From Halanaerobiales bacterium (GTDB lineage Bacteria; Bacillota_F; Halanaerobiia; DY22613): DNA of 62,444 nt. Both the position numbers and the translations under genes were made by a program. Below are positions 35,692-46,700 of the stretch, piece by piece. The stretch is taken from contig JAGMES010000011.1 of assembly GCA_023128035.1 (NCBI GenBank), positions 1-62,444 on the forward strand. The letters are read 5' to 3'. Numbering within the stretch: position 1 is the first letter of the stretch; every line of letters begins with the position of its first letter. Under the pieces are notes generated by a model. The model saw only the letters and a program-made list of their open reading frames with translations, was not told the origin of the DNA and did not search any database.

Positions 35692-36237
35692 TTATCTTTT
35701 ATAGAGACTCCGACCTTCTTCATAAAGGTCTCCACCATTTGTATCATTTATAACGATGAGAGGAAAATCTTCTACAACCATACGGCGAATCGCCTCTGCT
35801 CCTAAATCCTCATAAGCGATAATTTCTACCTCTTTAATTCGTTCTGCGATTAAAGCGGCGGCACCTCCAACAGCACCAAAATAAACTGCTGTATGTTTTT
35901 TTACAGCATCTTTTACTTCATGAGAACGAAAACCTTTGCCTATCATGCCCTTTAAACCTAATTCTATCAAACGTGGTGCGTATGGATCCATACGATAACT
36001 AGTGGTTGGCCCTGCTGAGCCAATCACCTTACCCGGCTTTGCAGGAGTTGGGCCAACATAGTAAATGACCTGGCCTTTTAAATCAAAAGGTAATTCCTTA
36101 CCTTCTTCAATAAGTTTTATCAATCGAGCATGGGCAGCATCTCTAGCAGTATAAATTACTCCTGATAGAAATACTCTATCACCACTTCGTAATCCTTCTA
36201 AGTCTTCGTTCTTTAAAGGGGTAGTTAAATGTTTCAC
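35692..36237 (-). CDS. Fumarate hydratase class I, beta subunit
   Basis: This 181-residue protein corresponds to the C-terminal domain of oxygen-sensitive class I fumarase, also used in L(+)-tartrate dehydratase. Typical segments are GDRVFLSGVIYTARDAAHAR near 19-38 and GPTTSYRMDPYAPRLIELG near 75-93, and KHTAVYFGAVGGAAAL near 113-128. It starts 11 bases after the alpha subunit gene. Because malic enzyme follows, fumarase is more likely than tartrate dehydratase. Confidence 0.93.
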   Translation of the reverse strand: MKHLTTPLKNEDLEGLRSGDRVFLSGVIYTARDAAHARLIKLIEEGKELPFDLKGQVIYYVGPTPAKPGKVIGSAGPTTSYRMDPYAPRLIELGLKGMIGKGFRSHEVKDAVKKHTAVYFGAVGGAAALIAERIKEVEIIAYEDLGAEAIRRMVVEDFPLIVINDTNGGDLYEEGRSLYKR

Positions 36238-36248
36238 CAGATCACCTC

Positions 36249-37088
36249 CTACAAAATAACTTCTTTGTGCCTAGCAGCATGACAGTTTAGATTAACAGCT
36301 ACCGGCAAACTAGCAATATGACATGGGAAAATTTCAATATGAACAGCCAGTGCAGTAATTCTTCCACCTAATCCTGCTGGGCCTATGCCCAGTCGATTAA
36401 TTTTTTCTAAAAGCTCTTTCTCCATTTCAGCAATCTCTGAATCAGGATTAGAACTTCCGATTTCTCTAAGCAATGCCTTTTTTGCAAGAAATGGAGCTTT
36501 TTCAAAAGTTCCGCCGATCCCAACACCTACCACAATCGGTGGGCAAGGATTTGGCCCTGCTTCTTCCACACATTGAAGAATGAAATCCATTGCACCCTCT
36601 TTACCATCCGCAGGTTTGAGCATTTTAATTTTACTCATATTCTCACTGCCTCCACCTTTAGGAGCAACAGTGATCTTTAAAGTATCGCCAGGGATCAGCC
36701 GAGTATGTATTATTGCTGGAGTATTATCTTTTGTATTAGTTCGACGAAATGGATGTCCCACAATTGATTTTCGTAAAAATCCATTCGCATAACCCAAACG
36801 TACACCCTCGTGGATAGCTTCTTCTAAATTTCCTTGAATCTGCACATCCTGACCCACTTCAAGAAAAACTACTGTATATCCAGTATCCTGACACATTGGA
36901 ACCTGTTCACGACTGGCAATCTCTGCATTTTTTATCAGCTGATTCAATATTTCTTGTCCAATCTCAGATTCTTCTTCTAATATAGCCCTATTAAAAGCTT
37001 TAATTACATCTTCTCCTAGAAAAAAGTTTGCTTCCTGGCAAAGTCTTGCTACTTCTCTAGTGATTATATCAGTAGTAATTTTTTTCAT
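36249..37088 (-). CDS. Fumarate hydratase class I, alpha subunit
   Basis: This 279-residue [4Fe-4S] subunit carries cluster cysteines in PMCQDTG (near 59-65), GPNPCPPIVVGVG (near 183-195) and VNLNCHAARHKE (near 264-275). With the beta subunit it interconverts fumarate and malate in the cytoplasm. It is the first gene of a three-gene fumarase-malic enzyme operon. Confidence 0.94.
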   Translation of the reverse strand: MKKITTDIITREVARLCQEANFFLGEDVIKAFNRAILEEESEIGQEILNQLIKNAEIASREQVPMCQDTGYTVVFLEVGQDVQIQGNLEEAIHEGVRLGYANGFLRKSIVGHPFRRTNTKDNTPAIIHTRLIPGDTLKITVAPKGGGSENMSKIKMLKPADGKEGAMDFILQCVEEAGPNPCPPIVVGVGIGGTFEKAPFLAKKALLREIGSSNPDSEIAEMEKELLEKINRLGIGPAGLGGRITALAVHIEIFPCHIASLPVAVNLNCHAARHKEVIL

Positions 37089-37235
37089 TGGCTTTAAATC
37101 CCTCCTTATCCTCTATATTTTCCACTCTCTACTCTATTCATTAGTCATATTATATTTTCCTTACATAGTTTCTATAGTGGACGGTTAACTCCTGCTTTTT
37201 ATTAAATATTTCTCATATGCATAATATTCGGACAA

Positions 37236-37275
37236 AATAATAAGTCGCTGAAAATATTCTCAGCGACTTATTATT
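37236..37275 (-). terminator. Perfect 16-bp hairpin after the small protein gene
   Basis: AATAATAAGTCGCTGA and its complement flank an 8-base loop directly after the stop codon at 37276. On the minus strand it continues TTATTTTGTCC, a weak T-run, giving a reasonable terminator. Confidence 0.7.
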
Positions 37276-37485
37276 TTATGGTGATTCTTTTTTGTCAACT
37301 TTGATCACTCTAAAAGGAGGTGTTACAGGTGAAGAGGAGATTTTAATAAGACATTTAACAGGCAAAATAGTAGTTAAAGGTAAATCTACAACCTTCAATA
37401 ATGCTTTTTCTCCATCAAATCCTGTAATTTGAAAAACTAGACTATTTGGATCATTACGATTAATTACAATATCACCTAAACGCAT
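37276..37485 (-). CDS. Small protein of unknown function
   Basis: I do not recognise this protein of about 69 residues. It begins MRLGDIVINRNDPNSLVFQI and looks like a short beta-rich domain (alternating hydrophobic residues, a basic tail VIKVDKKESP). I chose the ATG at 37485, which follows AAGGGGATG at good spacing, over an in-frame ATG at 37515. It lies alone between the fumarase operon and the biosynthetic cluster, with a terminator hairpin behind it. Confidence 0.6.
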   Translation of the reverse strand: MRLGDIVINRNDPNSLVFQITGFDGEKALLKVVDLPLTTILPVKCLIKISSSPVTPPFRVIKVDKKESP

Positions 37486-37581
37486 ATAAAACATCCCCTT
37501 AATTTTATCAGTCATTAGATAAATATGATGGGGATGTTTTCTTTATTCTATCTTTTTAAGACTCAAACATATAAGTCATAG

Positions 37582-37663
37582 AATGATTCGCCCACAAAAA
37601 GTAGTCACACTCACATACTATATATAGTATGTGAGTGTGACTACTTTTTGTGGGCGAATCATT
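37582..37663. repeat. 82-bp perfect palindrome
   Basis: The two 41-base arms (ATGATTCGCCCACAAAAAGT ... to ...TACTATA) are exact complements meeting at the centre with no spacer, and include the last two bases of the ThiF-like gene's stop codon. No T-run follows on either strand. It could form a cruciform in DNA or a very stable hairpin at the end of the biosynthetic cluster transcript. Confidence 0.9.
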
Positions 37664-38621
37664 AGAATTGCTTAAAAACAATATTAACTGTTACATCTTC
37701 TTCTTCATCATTTTCTTTCTCTTCACTATCTATACTTGAGCAACAAGCACAGTTAGGATTTGGTTTAATCTCTAATTCTTCCACTAAATTTCCTCTCCAA
37801 CCTTTGTTCCAGTCGAAGCCCTGATTCAGAGAAATTTCATCGAAAAATTCAGAGTTCCAAAAACGCATTCCCATATAACCATTTGATTCTATTACCCGTT
37901 GATTACCTTTTTGTAGGAAAAGATAGAACTTATTATAAGCAGGCTCTCCAATACCGAGCAATATTTTCACTAACTCCGTCATGATAAAACCTGCACTTAA
38001 AAATACAGGAGGACAACATACAGGAGTTTTTGTATCTTCTTTCTGGCTGACCTTTGATAATTCAAGCATCTCTTTAACCTTATTAAAATCATATAAGCAA
38101 TGGAAACATGGGGTTTTTGGAGAATAAAATATGCAGGCGAAAGAATTGATATCCATCATTCCATAAAACAAATGAGGGATATTTTTACGGATTGCACACT
38201 TTGAAAGTACAAATTTTGTCTCAATTTTATCAACACTATCCATTATAATCGCAGCATCTCCAACTATCTCATCAATATTATCAGCAGTTATCTTCTCTTG
38301 AAAAATTTCTACTTCAACATGAGGATTTATGTAATGTACAGTCTTTTTTGCTGAAACTGCTTTCTGCTGGCCTAATCTCGATTCTTCAGATACACAATGA
38401 AGAAATTGACGATTCAAATTGGAAAGATCCACTGTATCAAAGTCACAAATTCTTATTTTTCCTACACCTAATAAAGCCAGCTGAGTGATAATAGGTGATC
38501 CAGATCCACCTGCTCCTGCTACAAATACTGTTGTATTCTTTAACTTTTCCTGAGTCTCTTCACCCCATTGATCCAGTATAAATTGACGAGCGTATCTGGT
38601 CTTTTCTAATTCAGTAAACAT
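37662..38621 (-). CDS. E1/ThiF-MoeB-like adenylyltransferase
   Basis: This 319-residue protein has the ThiF/MoeB/HesA fold. The ATP-binding loop VAGAGGSGSPIITQL is at residues 34-48, followed by ICDFDTVDLSNLNRQFLH near 57-74. Two zinc-binding CxxC pairs (TPCFHC near 170-175 and PNCACC near 295-300) are present. Such enzymes adenylate a C-terminal glycine of a small carrier protein or a small-molecule carboxylate. No obvious ubiquitin-like carrier gene is adjacent, so the target here is unknown. It follows the carbamoyltransferase by 53 bases and looks like the last gene of the biosynthetic cluster. Alternatives are a MoeB-type molybdopterin-synthase activator (a formate dehydrogenase is encoded nearby) or a tRNA cyclase; its place argues for the cluster. 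Confidence 0.82.
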   Translation of the reverse strand: MFTELEKTRYARQFILDQWGEETQEKLKNTTVFVAGAGGSGSPIITQLALLGVGKIRICDFDTVDLSNLNRQFLHCVSEESRLGQQKAVSAKKTVHYINPHVEVEIFQEKITADNIDEIVGDAAIIMDSVDKIETKFVLSKCAIRKNIPHLFYGMMDINSFACIFYSPKTPCFHCLYDFNKVKEMLELSKVSQKEDTKTPVCCPPVFLSAGFIMTELVKILLGIGEPAYNKFYLFLQKGNQRVIESNGYMGMRFWNSEFFDEISLNQGFDWNKGWRGNLVEELEIKPNPNCACCSSIDSEEKENDEEEDVTVNIVFKQF

Positions 38622-38674
38622 TTTCCAACCTCCCTCTGTAAATTTTTACTATCTTAGAATGTTTAAAGCAAGGA

Positions 38675-40615
38675 TTACCAGGCAGTCTCCAACTCAATAT
38701 CATGGAGCATCTTACCTTTAATCCGTTCAATAATTTTCAAAATAGTTTTAACATCTTTCTCAATTCTTAAATCATATCGGCATAAATCAGGATTGTTAAA
38801 ATAGAATATTAGATCCCGGTCAAACAAACCGAAGGGATTTAATTCTTTCAAACGTGCTTCTCGCGCTTCTTTCGAAAGATAATTGCAGAATTTATCCATA
38901 CGTTTTTCAGGCTTTGTAGCTGGAAATTGGGTAAAATTCTTTAATTCAATTCGCATTTTGTTGATATACACAACTGCAACACCTTTCCGTAAAGCTAAAT
39001 TTAAGACTTCTTCTGCTCGATTTATTATTGGTTCACCTTTGTCATTTAAAGAAGTGTTACAAATAATCGGGACACCAGTCTGTTTATAGAATTCTTTAAT
39101 TATCTGATAAATATCAGGATTTTCATCTTTGTTAACAGTTTGTATTCTTGCTGATTGGTCTAGGTGTAAAATAGCTGGTATGACATCTTTCTTATCATCT
39201 TTAACTGTAAAAGTTTCTAACATATATGGTGATGGACGTCCATTTTGAAACCAGTCTTCTACATATTCTTCCAGGATTATCGGGGCAACTGGACGCCACC
39301 ATTGGCGTTTTTTAATCTCATTCAAATTATCTTTGAGATTTAGATTGCGAGGATCTGCCAATATACTCCTATTTCCTAAAGCTCTTGGCCCTATTTCCGC
39401 CCTGCCATTAAACCATATAATTGGTTGATTTTGCAAATCTCTGATTAGTTGTGAATAATCCAGCGAAGAAATACTTTGAATATATCCGCTATAAACTTCA
39501 CTGCGCAAAATTTCTTCTACATCAGTATGGTCATCACCGTAAAAAGCATTTTTAAATTTGAAATTGAATCTGCCGAGTTTCTTATAAAAAGCGTATAAAC
39601 CCATACCCAAAGCAATACCAGTGTCGCTTACACACGGTGGAGCAATAAAGCCTTTAAAGTTAAATTTGTCCATTAAGTATGAATTAGAAGGACAATTGAG
39701 GGCATACCCACCAGCTAAAGCAAGATATGTTTCTGTTGGTTCAACATCATATTCAGTAATAATTTGTTCCACGGTGTTTTCTATCATTTTAATTGAAATC
39801 TCCTGAATTACTTTAACAACCATACTGATTCGGTTTTCTTTTTCCGAAAATCGATCATCAAATCCATTGAACAACGAATCCTGATCTACGGCGGTTATAC
39901 ATTCAATTCGTTTTGCTACCTGATTAAGCCACTCAGAAGTTGGAAAAATATCGTTCAATTTTTTAATACTAACTAAACCTTCCATGAATTCTTCAATCGG
40001 TATAGTGCATTTACTAGTTGATGCACTACCTAAAGCCATTAAAGAACCCTCTTCTAATTTATAACGTAATTTCATTAACATCCATAATAAACCAGGAGAA
40101 GGAACACTAAATAACTTAATCTTACCACAGTCACAATATGCCCCCATGTAAAAATCTTTCTCTCTTGCAAAATAGTCAATAACATTATCAGGTCCACCAT
40201 CTACAGCCAGAGCAATCATCTGCGAATTATAGAATTTATCAGTATCCAGAAGTATTGTGGAAAACAGATGTGCTAAGCTGTGATAGGCATACTCTGGATA
40301 CTCATCTAATGTATGATAATCTGCACTGGTCTCTAACTTAGGGGTACCCCAAATTTCTACAATATCATCTAGAGAAATATCATACACACTAAGCAATTCA
40401 TTGATAACATCACAAGCATGTTCAACATTATAAAATGATTGGTTATGATGCTTACGGCCAGAAATTCTTTCAAACTCCCAAAAATGAATTAATTCAATAT
40501 CTTCATGCTTTTTCTCCCATAACGCCATATGATGGTCATGACGTAAATCAATTTCTTTTAAATGAACAAGTTCATCAATATGTGTGTATATTGAGAGATA
40601 GTATCCATCTTTCAT
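38675..40615 (-). CDS. Carbamoyltransferase (NodU/TobZ/CmcH family)
   Basis: This 646-residue protein would transfer the carbamoyl group of carbamoyl phosphate, via a carbamoyl-adenylate, to a hydroxyl or amine of a product. The N-terminal Kae1-like domain has the metal-binding YHSLAHLFST (HxxxH) and the DGG loop (LAVDGGPDN). The C-terminal domain has the family signature GRAEIGPRALGNRSILADPR and NTSLNDKGEPI. Related enzymes carbamoylate antibiotics and nodulation factors. I placed the start at the ATG at 40615 (MKDGYYLSIYTHIDE) with GAAGGGA before it rather than at 40696. It lies downstream of the giant synthetase gene behind a hairpin. Confidence 0.92.
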   Translation of the reverse strand: MKDGYYLSIYTHIDELVHLKEIDLRHDHHMALWEKKHEDIELIHFWEFERISGRKHHNQSFYNVEHACDVINELLSVYDISLDDIVEIWGTPKLETSADYHTLDEYPEYAYHSLAHLFSTILLDTDKFYNSQMIALAVDGGPDNVIDYFAREKDFYMGAYCDCGKIKLFSVPSPGLLWMLMKLRYKLEEGSLMALGSASTSKCTIPIEEFMEGLVSIKKLNDIFPTSEWLNQVAKRIECITAVDQDSLFNGFDDRFSEKENRISMVVKVIQEISIKMIENTVEQIITEYDVEPTETYLALAGGYALNCPSNSYLMDKFNFKGFIAPPCVSDTGIALGMGLYAFYKKLGRFNFKFKNAFYGDDHTDVEEILRSEVYSGYIQSISSLDYSQLIRDLQNQPIIWFNGRAEIGPRALGNRSILADPRNLNLKDNLNEIKKRQWWRPVAPIILEEYVEDWFQNGRPSPYMLETFTVKDDKKDVIPAILHLDQSARIQTVNKDENPDIYQIIKEFYKQTGVPIICNTSLNDKGEPIINRAEEVLNLALRKGVAVVYINKMRIELKNFTQFPATKPEKRMDKFCNYLSKEAREARLKELNPFGLFDRDLIFYFNNPDLCRYDLRIEKDVKTILKIIERIKGKMLHDIELETAW

Positions 40616-40722
40616 CGTGATCCCTTCTTTTTTATGAAATTTTAATTCACTTAGTACGTCATACGTATGCGCACCTATAAACTTTTTATGTACCATTAAT
40701 CCTCAATAAAGCTGCTTTTTCA

Positions 40723-40775
40723 CACATACAATATATAAGGTCGAAATGATCAACTCACCTTAAATATTGTATGTG
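40723..40775 (-). promoter_or_regulatory. Long hairpin between synthetase and carbamoyltransferase genes
   Basis: CACATACAATAT-TAAGGT and its near-perfect complement (about 19 bp, one mismatch) flank a 15-base loop. No T-run follows on the minus strand. It may stabilise or process the transcript between the two genes. Confidence 0.6.
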
Positions 40776-40790
40776 CCTTTCATGCGACAA

Positions 40791-43700
40791 TTATTGCAGT
40801 TGCATAATAATTTCGCCAAGAGTTTTTTTGTAATCTTTCATTACTACTGCAACAGCCTGGTCAGTAAAACAATTCCTATCATATCTAGCTATTAACCTAA
40901 ATCCATCAAATGGTTCAATAAATACTCTAAATGGCACATTTACATAAGTCTGTTCATCTTCAAGTTCGATATTGATTCCTGAATCACTTTTATTACTATC
41001 TTGAGGATAATTCATGTAAACTAGTACTCTGGTATAAATAGCTTCCTGCAAGGTCTTTAAAGGAATTTGTGACCATTGGGCAATTTGATTAATCGTCGTA
41101 TGTTCATAGTTTTTTAACTTTAGAATCTTATCCTGTAGCTCTTTTAAGAAAACAGATATAGTCATATTAGCACTATACTGGACTCTAATCGGAAGTACAT
41201 TCGAGAATAACCCTACAATTTTAGCACTGTTCTTTAAACTCTCTGGACGACCAGAACACACTGTTCCAATCAACAACTCTTCGGTGTTTTGAAGTTTGCT
41301 ATGTAACATTGCCCAGGCTCCCTGAAACAAAGTGTATAGAGTTAACTTATGTTCTCTGGCACAATCTTTAATTCTACTAACTTCAGTTTCATCCATCTGT
41401 ATGATATACTCACCTGGGTCAAAAGAACTCCTTATCTGATAGGTAGAACCATTCTTACTAGAATCATCCGTAACAAAACCTTGTAACTCATTGATCCAAA
41501 ATTTTTCTGTTTCTTTATACTCCTGATCTTTTAACCAGGAAATATAACTGATATAAGGACAGCTGTCTGCTAAATCTATTTTTTTACCTGTAATCAGGGA
41601 ACTATAAATCTCAATGAATTCACTAAATAATAAGTTTGAACTCCAACCATCAAAGAGTGAATTCTGATATTTTAACACAAACCGCCATTCCTGTAAGGTA
41701 AATTTGATTAAACTAAATTGAATCAATGGAGGAGTAGCTATATTAAAACTGTTGGACTTCACACTAGTTATATGAGCTTGATAAGCTTTCAACTGTTCTT
41801 CAGAATGTAAGTCAGTAAGATCTAATATATTGAAAGTTACATCTACAGAATTGTAAACTACCTGGAGAGGCTCCACTAATCTTCTCCACAGAAAACCTGT
41901 CCGCAAAATCGGATGCCGCTTAATCACAATCCGCCAAGCTTCTTTAAAACTTGACAGATTGATTTCTCCACAGACTCTATATCTGACTAAAGAGTTATCA
42001 TTACCTGTATTACTGAAATTGATATTTTGAGCCAAAATCAATTCCTGCATTGGTGATAATGGATAGATTGCTTCAATCTTTGGATTCTGAGCAACTAATT
42101 CAGCAGCTCTATTTCTATCTCTCTCATGAGTAATCAAACGATAAGTCTCTTCAATACCTAATTGAGCTTTTTCAATTTCTAGAGCTTTGGCAGGCAACCT
42201 AAAGGTAAAGCATTCATTTTCTACTAGTTCAACACAGCACTCCTGAATAGCACGAATAAATTCTGTTATGTCATCTAATGTATGTTCTGTTGAGATAAAG
42301 CAAGTAGCACCTTCCCAAAGATAGAATCCTTTCTCAATTAACATATAGTACAGAAAACGGAGTAAAGTTGGCGTATTTGTCTTAAAAATAAACAATGAAC
42401 CAAAATAAACCACTTTAAGATCAAACTCTACCTTCGCAAAAAAATCATTCAAACAGTTAGCCATTTCCTTTGTTCGGCGATTTAAAGTCTCTTGCAAAGA
42501 GTTCCCCGCGTCTTTGAGTAAAAGTAATGTTGCTTTAGCTGAAGCCATAGCAAGCGGATGATGACAAAATGTTCCTCCAGTTTGCGCTAAAAATCCACTA
42601 GGGGTTGAAGCATCCCCATATTGCCACATCCCTCCATCTACCCGATCCATATATTTTGCTTTACCAGCAAAGACACCTATTGGCAAACCGCCACCAATAA
42701 TCTTTCCATAAGAAACCAAATCTGCTTCCACACCAAAGTAAGCCTGTGCACCACCTTGATGACTTCGAAAACCAGTAATAATCTCATCAAAAATGAGTGC
42801 AATTCCTAACTCAGCGGTCAGTTGGCGAAGACCATGTAAAAACTCTTTAGGCTGAAGATCTGGTCGACGACTTTGCACGGGTTCTACCAACACAGCAGCC
42901 AACTCGTCTGCATATTCCCGGATCAATTTTAGTGATTTTTCCTCTGCATAGTCCAGCATGATAATATCTTCTGCCATCTTTGCTGGAGTGCCAAGGCTTA
43001 AAGGGATTGGCTGAACCTGCGGATTAGTTGCATCTTGCATCATATATACTCCATCAAAAGTTCCATGAAACGACCCGGAAAAGATAGCAATTTTCTCTTT
43101 TCCAGTTGTAGCCCTAGCAATCCGCATAAGATTCATCACAGCTTCAGTACCTGAATTACAAAATGCTACCCTCTCAACACCGGTCATTTCAGCAATCAAT
43201 TCCGCAACTTCACCAGGCAGTTTAGTCAATGAACCTAAGATAACTCCTTCCTCTAGCTGAACAGTAACAGCCTCTTTGATAGCCGGGTGATTATAACCAA
43301 ATAGATTAACACCAAAACCCATGGCGAAATCTATGTATTCATTACCATTGGCATCCCAGACTCTGGCACCCTTCGCTCGCTTAGAGATAATTGGGTAAGT
43401 TATCTCCTTCCATTGTTTAGAAAATCCCTGTGTTGCCCTTCCATTAGCCCAGACATGTCGATAATGCTGGGTTAATTGTTTCGAATCACCTGTTTTCTTT
43501 TCATAGCGTTTGATAAAACTCTCAAAAAACTGCTTTTGTTTGGTAGTCAAAACAGGTGGCGTCTTGACGATAAACTTTTGTAAAAGCCTATCTTCATTGT
43601 TTTTTTCTGCCTTCGGTTTTCTCCGAACAGATTCTTTTTGATGTGAATGTGAATGTGAATTAGCATATTTTTGCATTAACTGTAACTGTTGAGACATTAT

Positions 43701-46700
43701 CTGCAACTGGTTATTAATCAAATTAGTAATATCATTATTGCCACTTACCGGAGCTAGTGACTTTTCCATCACATTCACACTATCTGTCACATACTGGATT
43801 TCAGATCTTTGGATAGGAAGTTCAGATTCAACAGAGACAGCAACAGAATCGGCCAATTTTTCAGTCAGCGTATGTTCTTGAATATACTCAGCTAACTTAT
43901 TTAAAGTACTGATCTCACCAAATAACTTTTCAACTGAAATTTCAAGATTATACAAATGATATACCTCTTGTTTTAATTGAATGATTGATATAGAGTCAAT
44001 ACCTAACTCGAAATAATCAAGATTCGGATTAATATCTGCTGGTTCCATAGCAAACATATTGGCAACAAATTTTTGCAGATCATGCACTATCTCATTTTGA
44101 TTCGCTTTCACTTTATCTATCATAGTATCCCTTCTTGCTCCCTCGTATATAGTTGGCTTTGATTTCTGACTCTCTTTTCTCTCAACAGGAATCTCTACCC
44201 AACAACGTTTCCTTTGAAAAGCATATCCTGGAAGGCTGATTATCTTTCCTGGCATTTTGCGATAAAAAGGATGCCAGTTAATCTTCGCCCCATTGACATA
44301 ATCTTTAGCTATCTGCTGGTATTCAGACTGCTCAGTCATCTCCTTCTGGTTGACTTGTACACCAAGATGACCATCTGGTTTACACTTTCCATAATAAATA
44401 CCATGTGCAGAATTAGTTTCTAGATTAACTCTCAATCTGAGCAAGCTAGATATAACTCCGAAAAGATCCTTAATAATAAACGCAACACGGTACTCAAAGT
44501 GATCACGACCAATTTGTGTTGTATAACATACGTCATTAAGATTCAAGTCACTTTTAACCTGCAAAAAACCAAGATAATTCTCGATGTTCTGTAAAAGATC
44601 TGTTTCCATTTTCGCTGAAATCAACATAATATTGTAACGCAGTCGTTGCTCATTTTGAAATTGTTTAGGAGCCTCTTCTAACACCAGATGGCAATTTGTC
44701 CCGCTGAGACCAAAACCACTTACTCCACATCTTCTTAGAACTCCTTTTCTAGTTTCCCATTCTTCTACTTGCTCAACCACATAGAGTGGGGAGTTAATAA
44801 AGTCTATCTTCTGATTTGGTAAAGTAAAATTAATATTTGGTAATAGTTTTTTATTTTTTAAACATACAACAGCTTTAAGTACACCAATCAATCCAGCAGC
44901 TGAATCAAGATGACCGTAATTAGTCTTAACTGCTCCAATACCGCAAAACTGTTTTCTATCAGTATATCGCTGAAAAACATTGGTCAAAGCTTCAACTTCG
45001 ATGGGATCTCCTAAGATCGTCCCTGTCCCATGAGCTTCAATATAGCCAATTGTCTCTAGGTTTAGTCTAGCATTCTGCCATGCTTTTTCGATTACATCTT
45101 CCTGTGCCGCAACATTAGGAGCAGTCACTCCGATGGATCTCCCATCATTGTTAAGAGCACTTCCTTTTATCACAGCGTGAATATTATCTCTATCTTCAAG
45201 TGCTTTTGCTAATGGCTTTAAGAGAATAGCGATACACCCCTCACCACGGCCTGTACCATCAGAATCATCACTAAAAGTTCGTGCTCTCCCTGTCGATGAC
45301 TCGATAGCAGGAACTTCTGCATCTAGATAGTGAATCGGCTCAATCAAAATATTAATTCCTCCCACCAGAGCCATGTCGCATTCATGATTCTTTATAGATT
45401 GACTAGCCAGATGAATTGCTGTCAAGGTAGAGGAACAGGCTGTATTCACTAAAAGACTTGGCCCAGATAAATCATACATATAAGAAATTCTTCCTGAGAT
45501 AATAGAATCAATATTACCTGGGCCAGCCATGATCGCCATTTTTGGCTCAATCTCTACAATCCTTTTGTAGTATTCAGTTGTATGGGGTTGACCTACATAT
45601 ACACCTGTTCTGGAATCTTTTAATCTATCTTTTGTATAGCCAGCATCCTCAAATGTACTCCAGACTGTTTCCATAAAAAGCCGCTGATAAGGATCCATTA
45701 AACAGGCTTCTTTGTAAGATATTTTAAAAAATGAATAATCAAATTTATCAATTTCCTCTAAAAAGGCTGCTTCAGTCAGCTGATATGTTGAGGGATCTAC
45801 TCCTTTAAAGTTTAAATAATCCAAAATATCCTGCAACCGTTCTTTTTCAGGGTAACCAATACAGTCTACTTTGTTCTTCAATACCTGATAGAATTGCTCA
45901 AGAGTTTGAGCCTGAGACAATCTAATCCCGACTCCAATAATTGCAATTCCCTCATCAGCATACTCTTTCTGCCCTTCTGGCTGTTCCCTTGCAGGCAGTA
46001 TGCTATGACTATCATTTTTTTGATCTGAGTGGCTACGATCTAAGTATTGTGAATATAGATAATCTGAAATATATTTTGCCAATGACTGGATTGTCGGATA
46101 TTTGAAAAAGTCTGTAATCTTTACTCCAGGGTACTGGTGCTGAATCTGATTATGTATTTTCATCAGCAAGAATGAATTTCCACCAATCTCAAAAAAATTA
46201 TCAGTAATCCCAAAGTCACTAATACTTAGGTTCTGCTCCCAGATCGAATGCAAATAAGTTTCAACCTCGGTAATTGGATTTTGGATCACTCTCGTAGTCG
46301 ATAATGTAGGTTCTGGCAAAGCGTTTAAATCAACTTTACCACCCGATGCTACAGGCAGAGCAGAGATCTGAATAAAAAATGTCGGAATCATATAATCAGG
46401 TAACCGATCAACTAACTCAGTTTTTAGATCAGTAATCTCAATAGATTTTTCTGCAATAAAATATGCACATAGAAACTTATCTTTTTGATGACCTTCCTTG
46501 ACCAAGATAACTACATCTCTAACCCCGGGATAATCTAAAATCGCCTTCTGAATCTCTCCAATCTCAATCCGATAACCTCTGATTTTGACCTGTGTATCTT
46601 TCCTACTTACATATTCGATTAGACCATTATCTAGATAAACCCCAAGGTCTCCAGTCCTATATAATCTTCCCTCAGAATTTGCAGAAAATTGATCAGCCAG

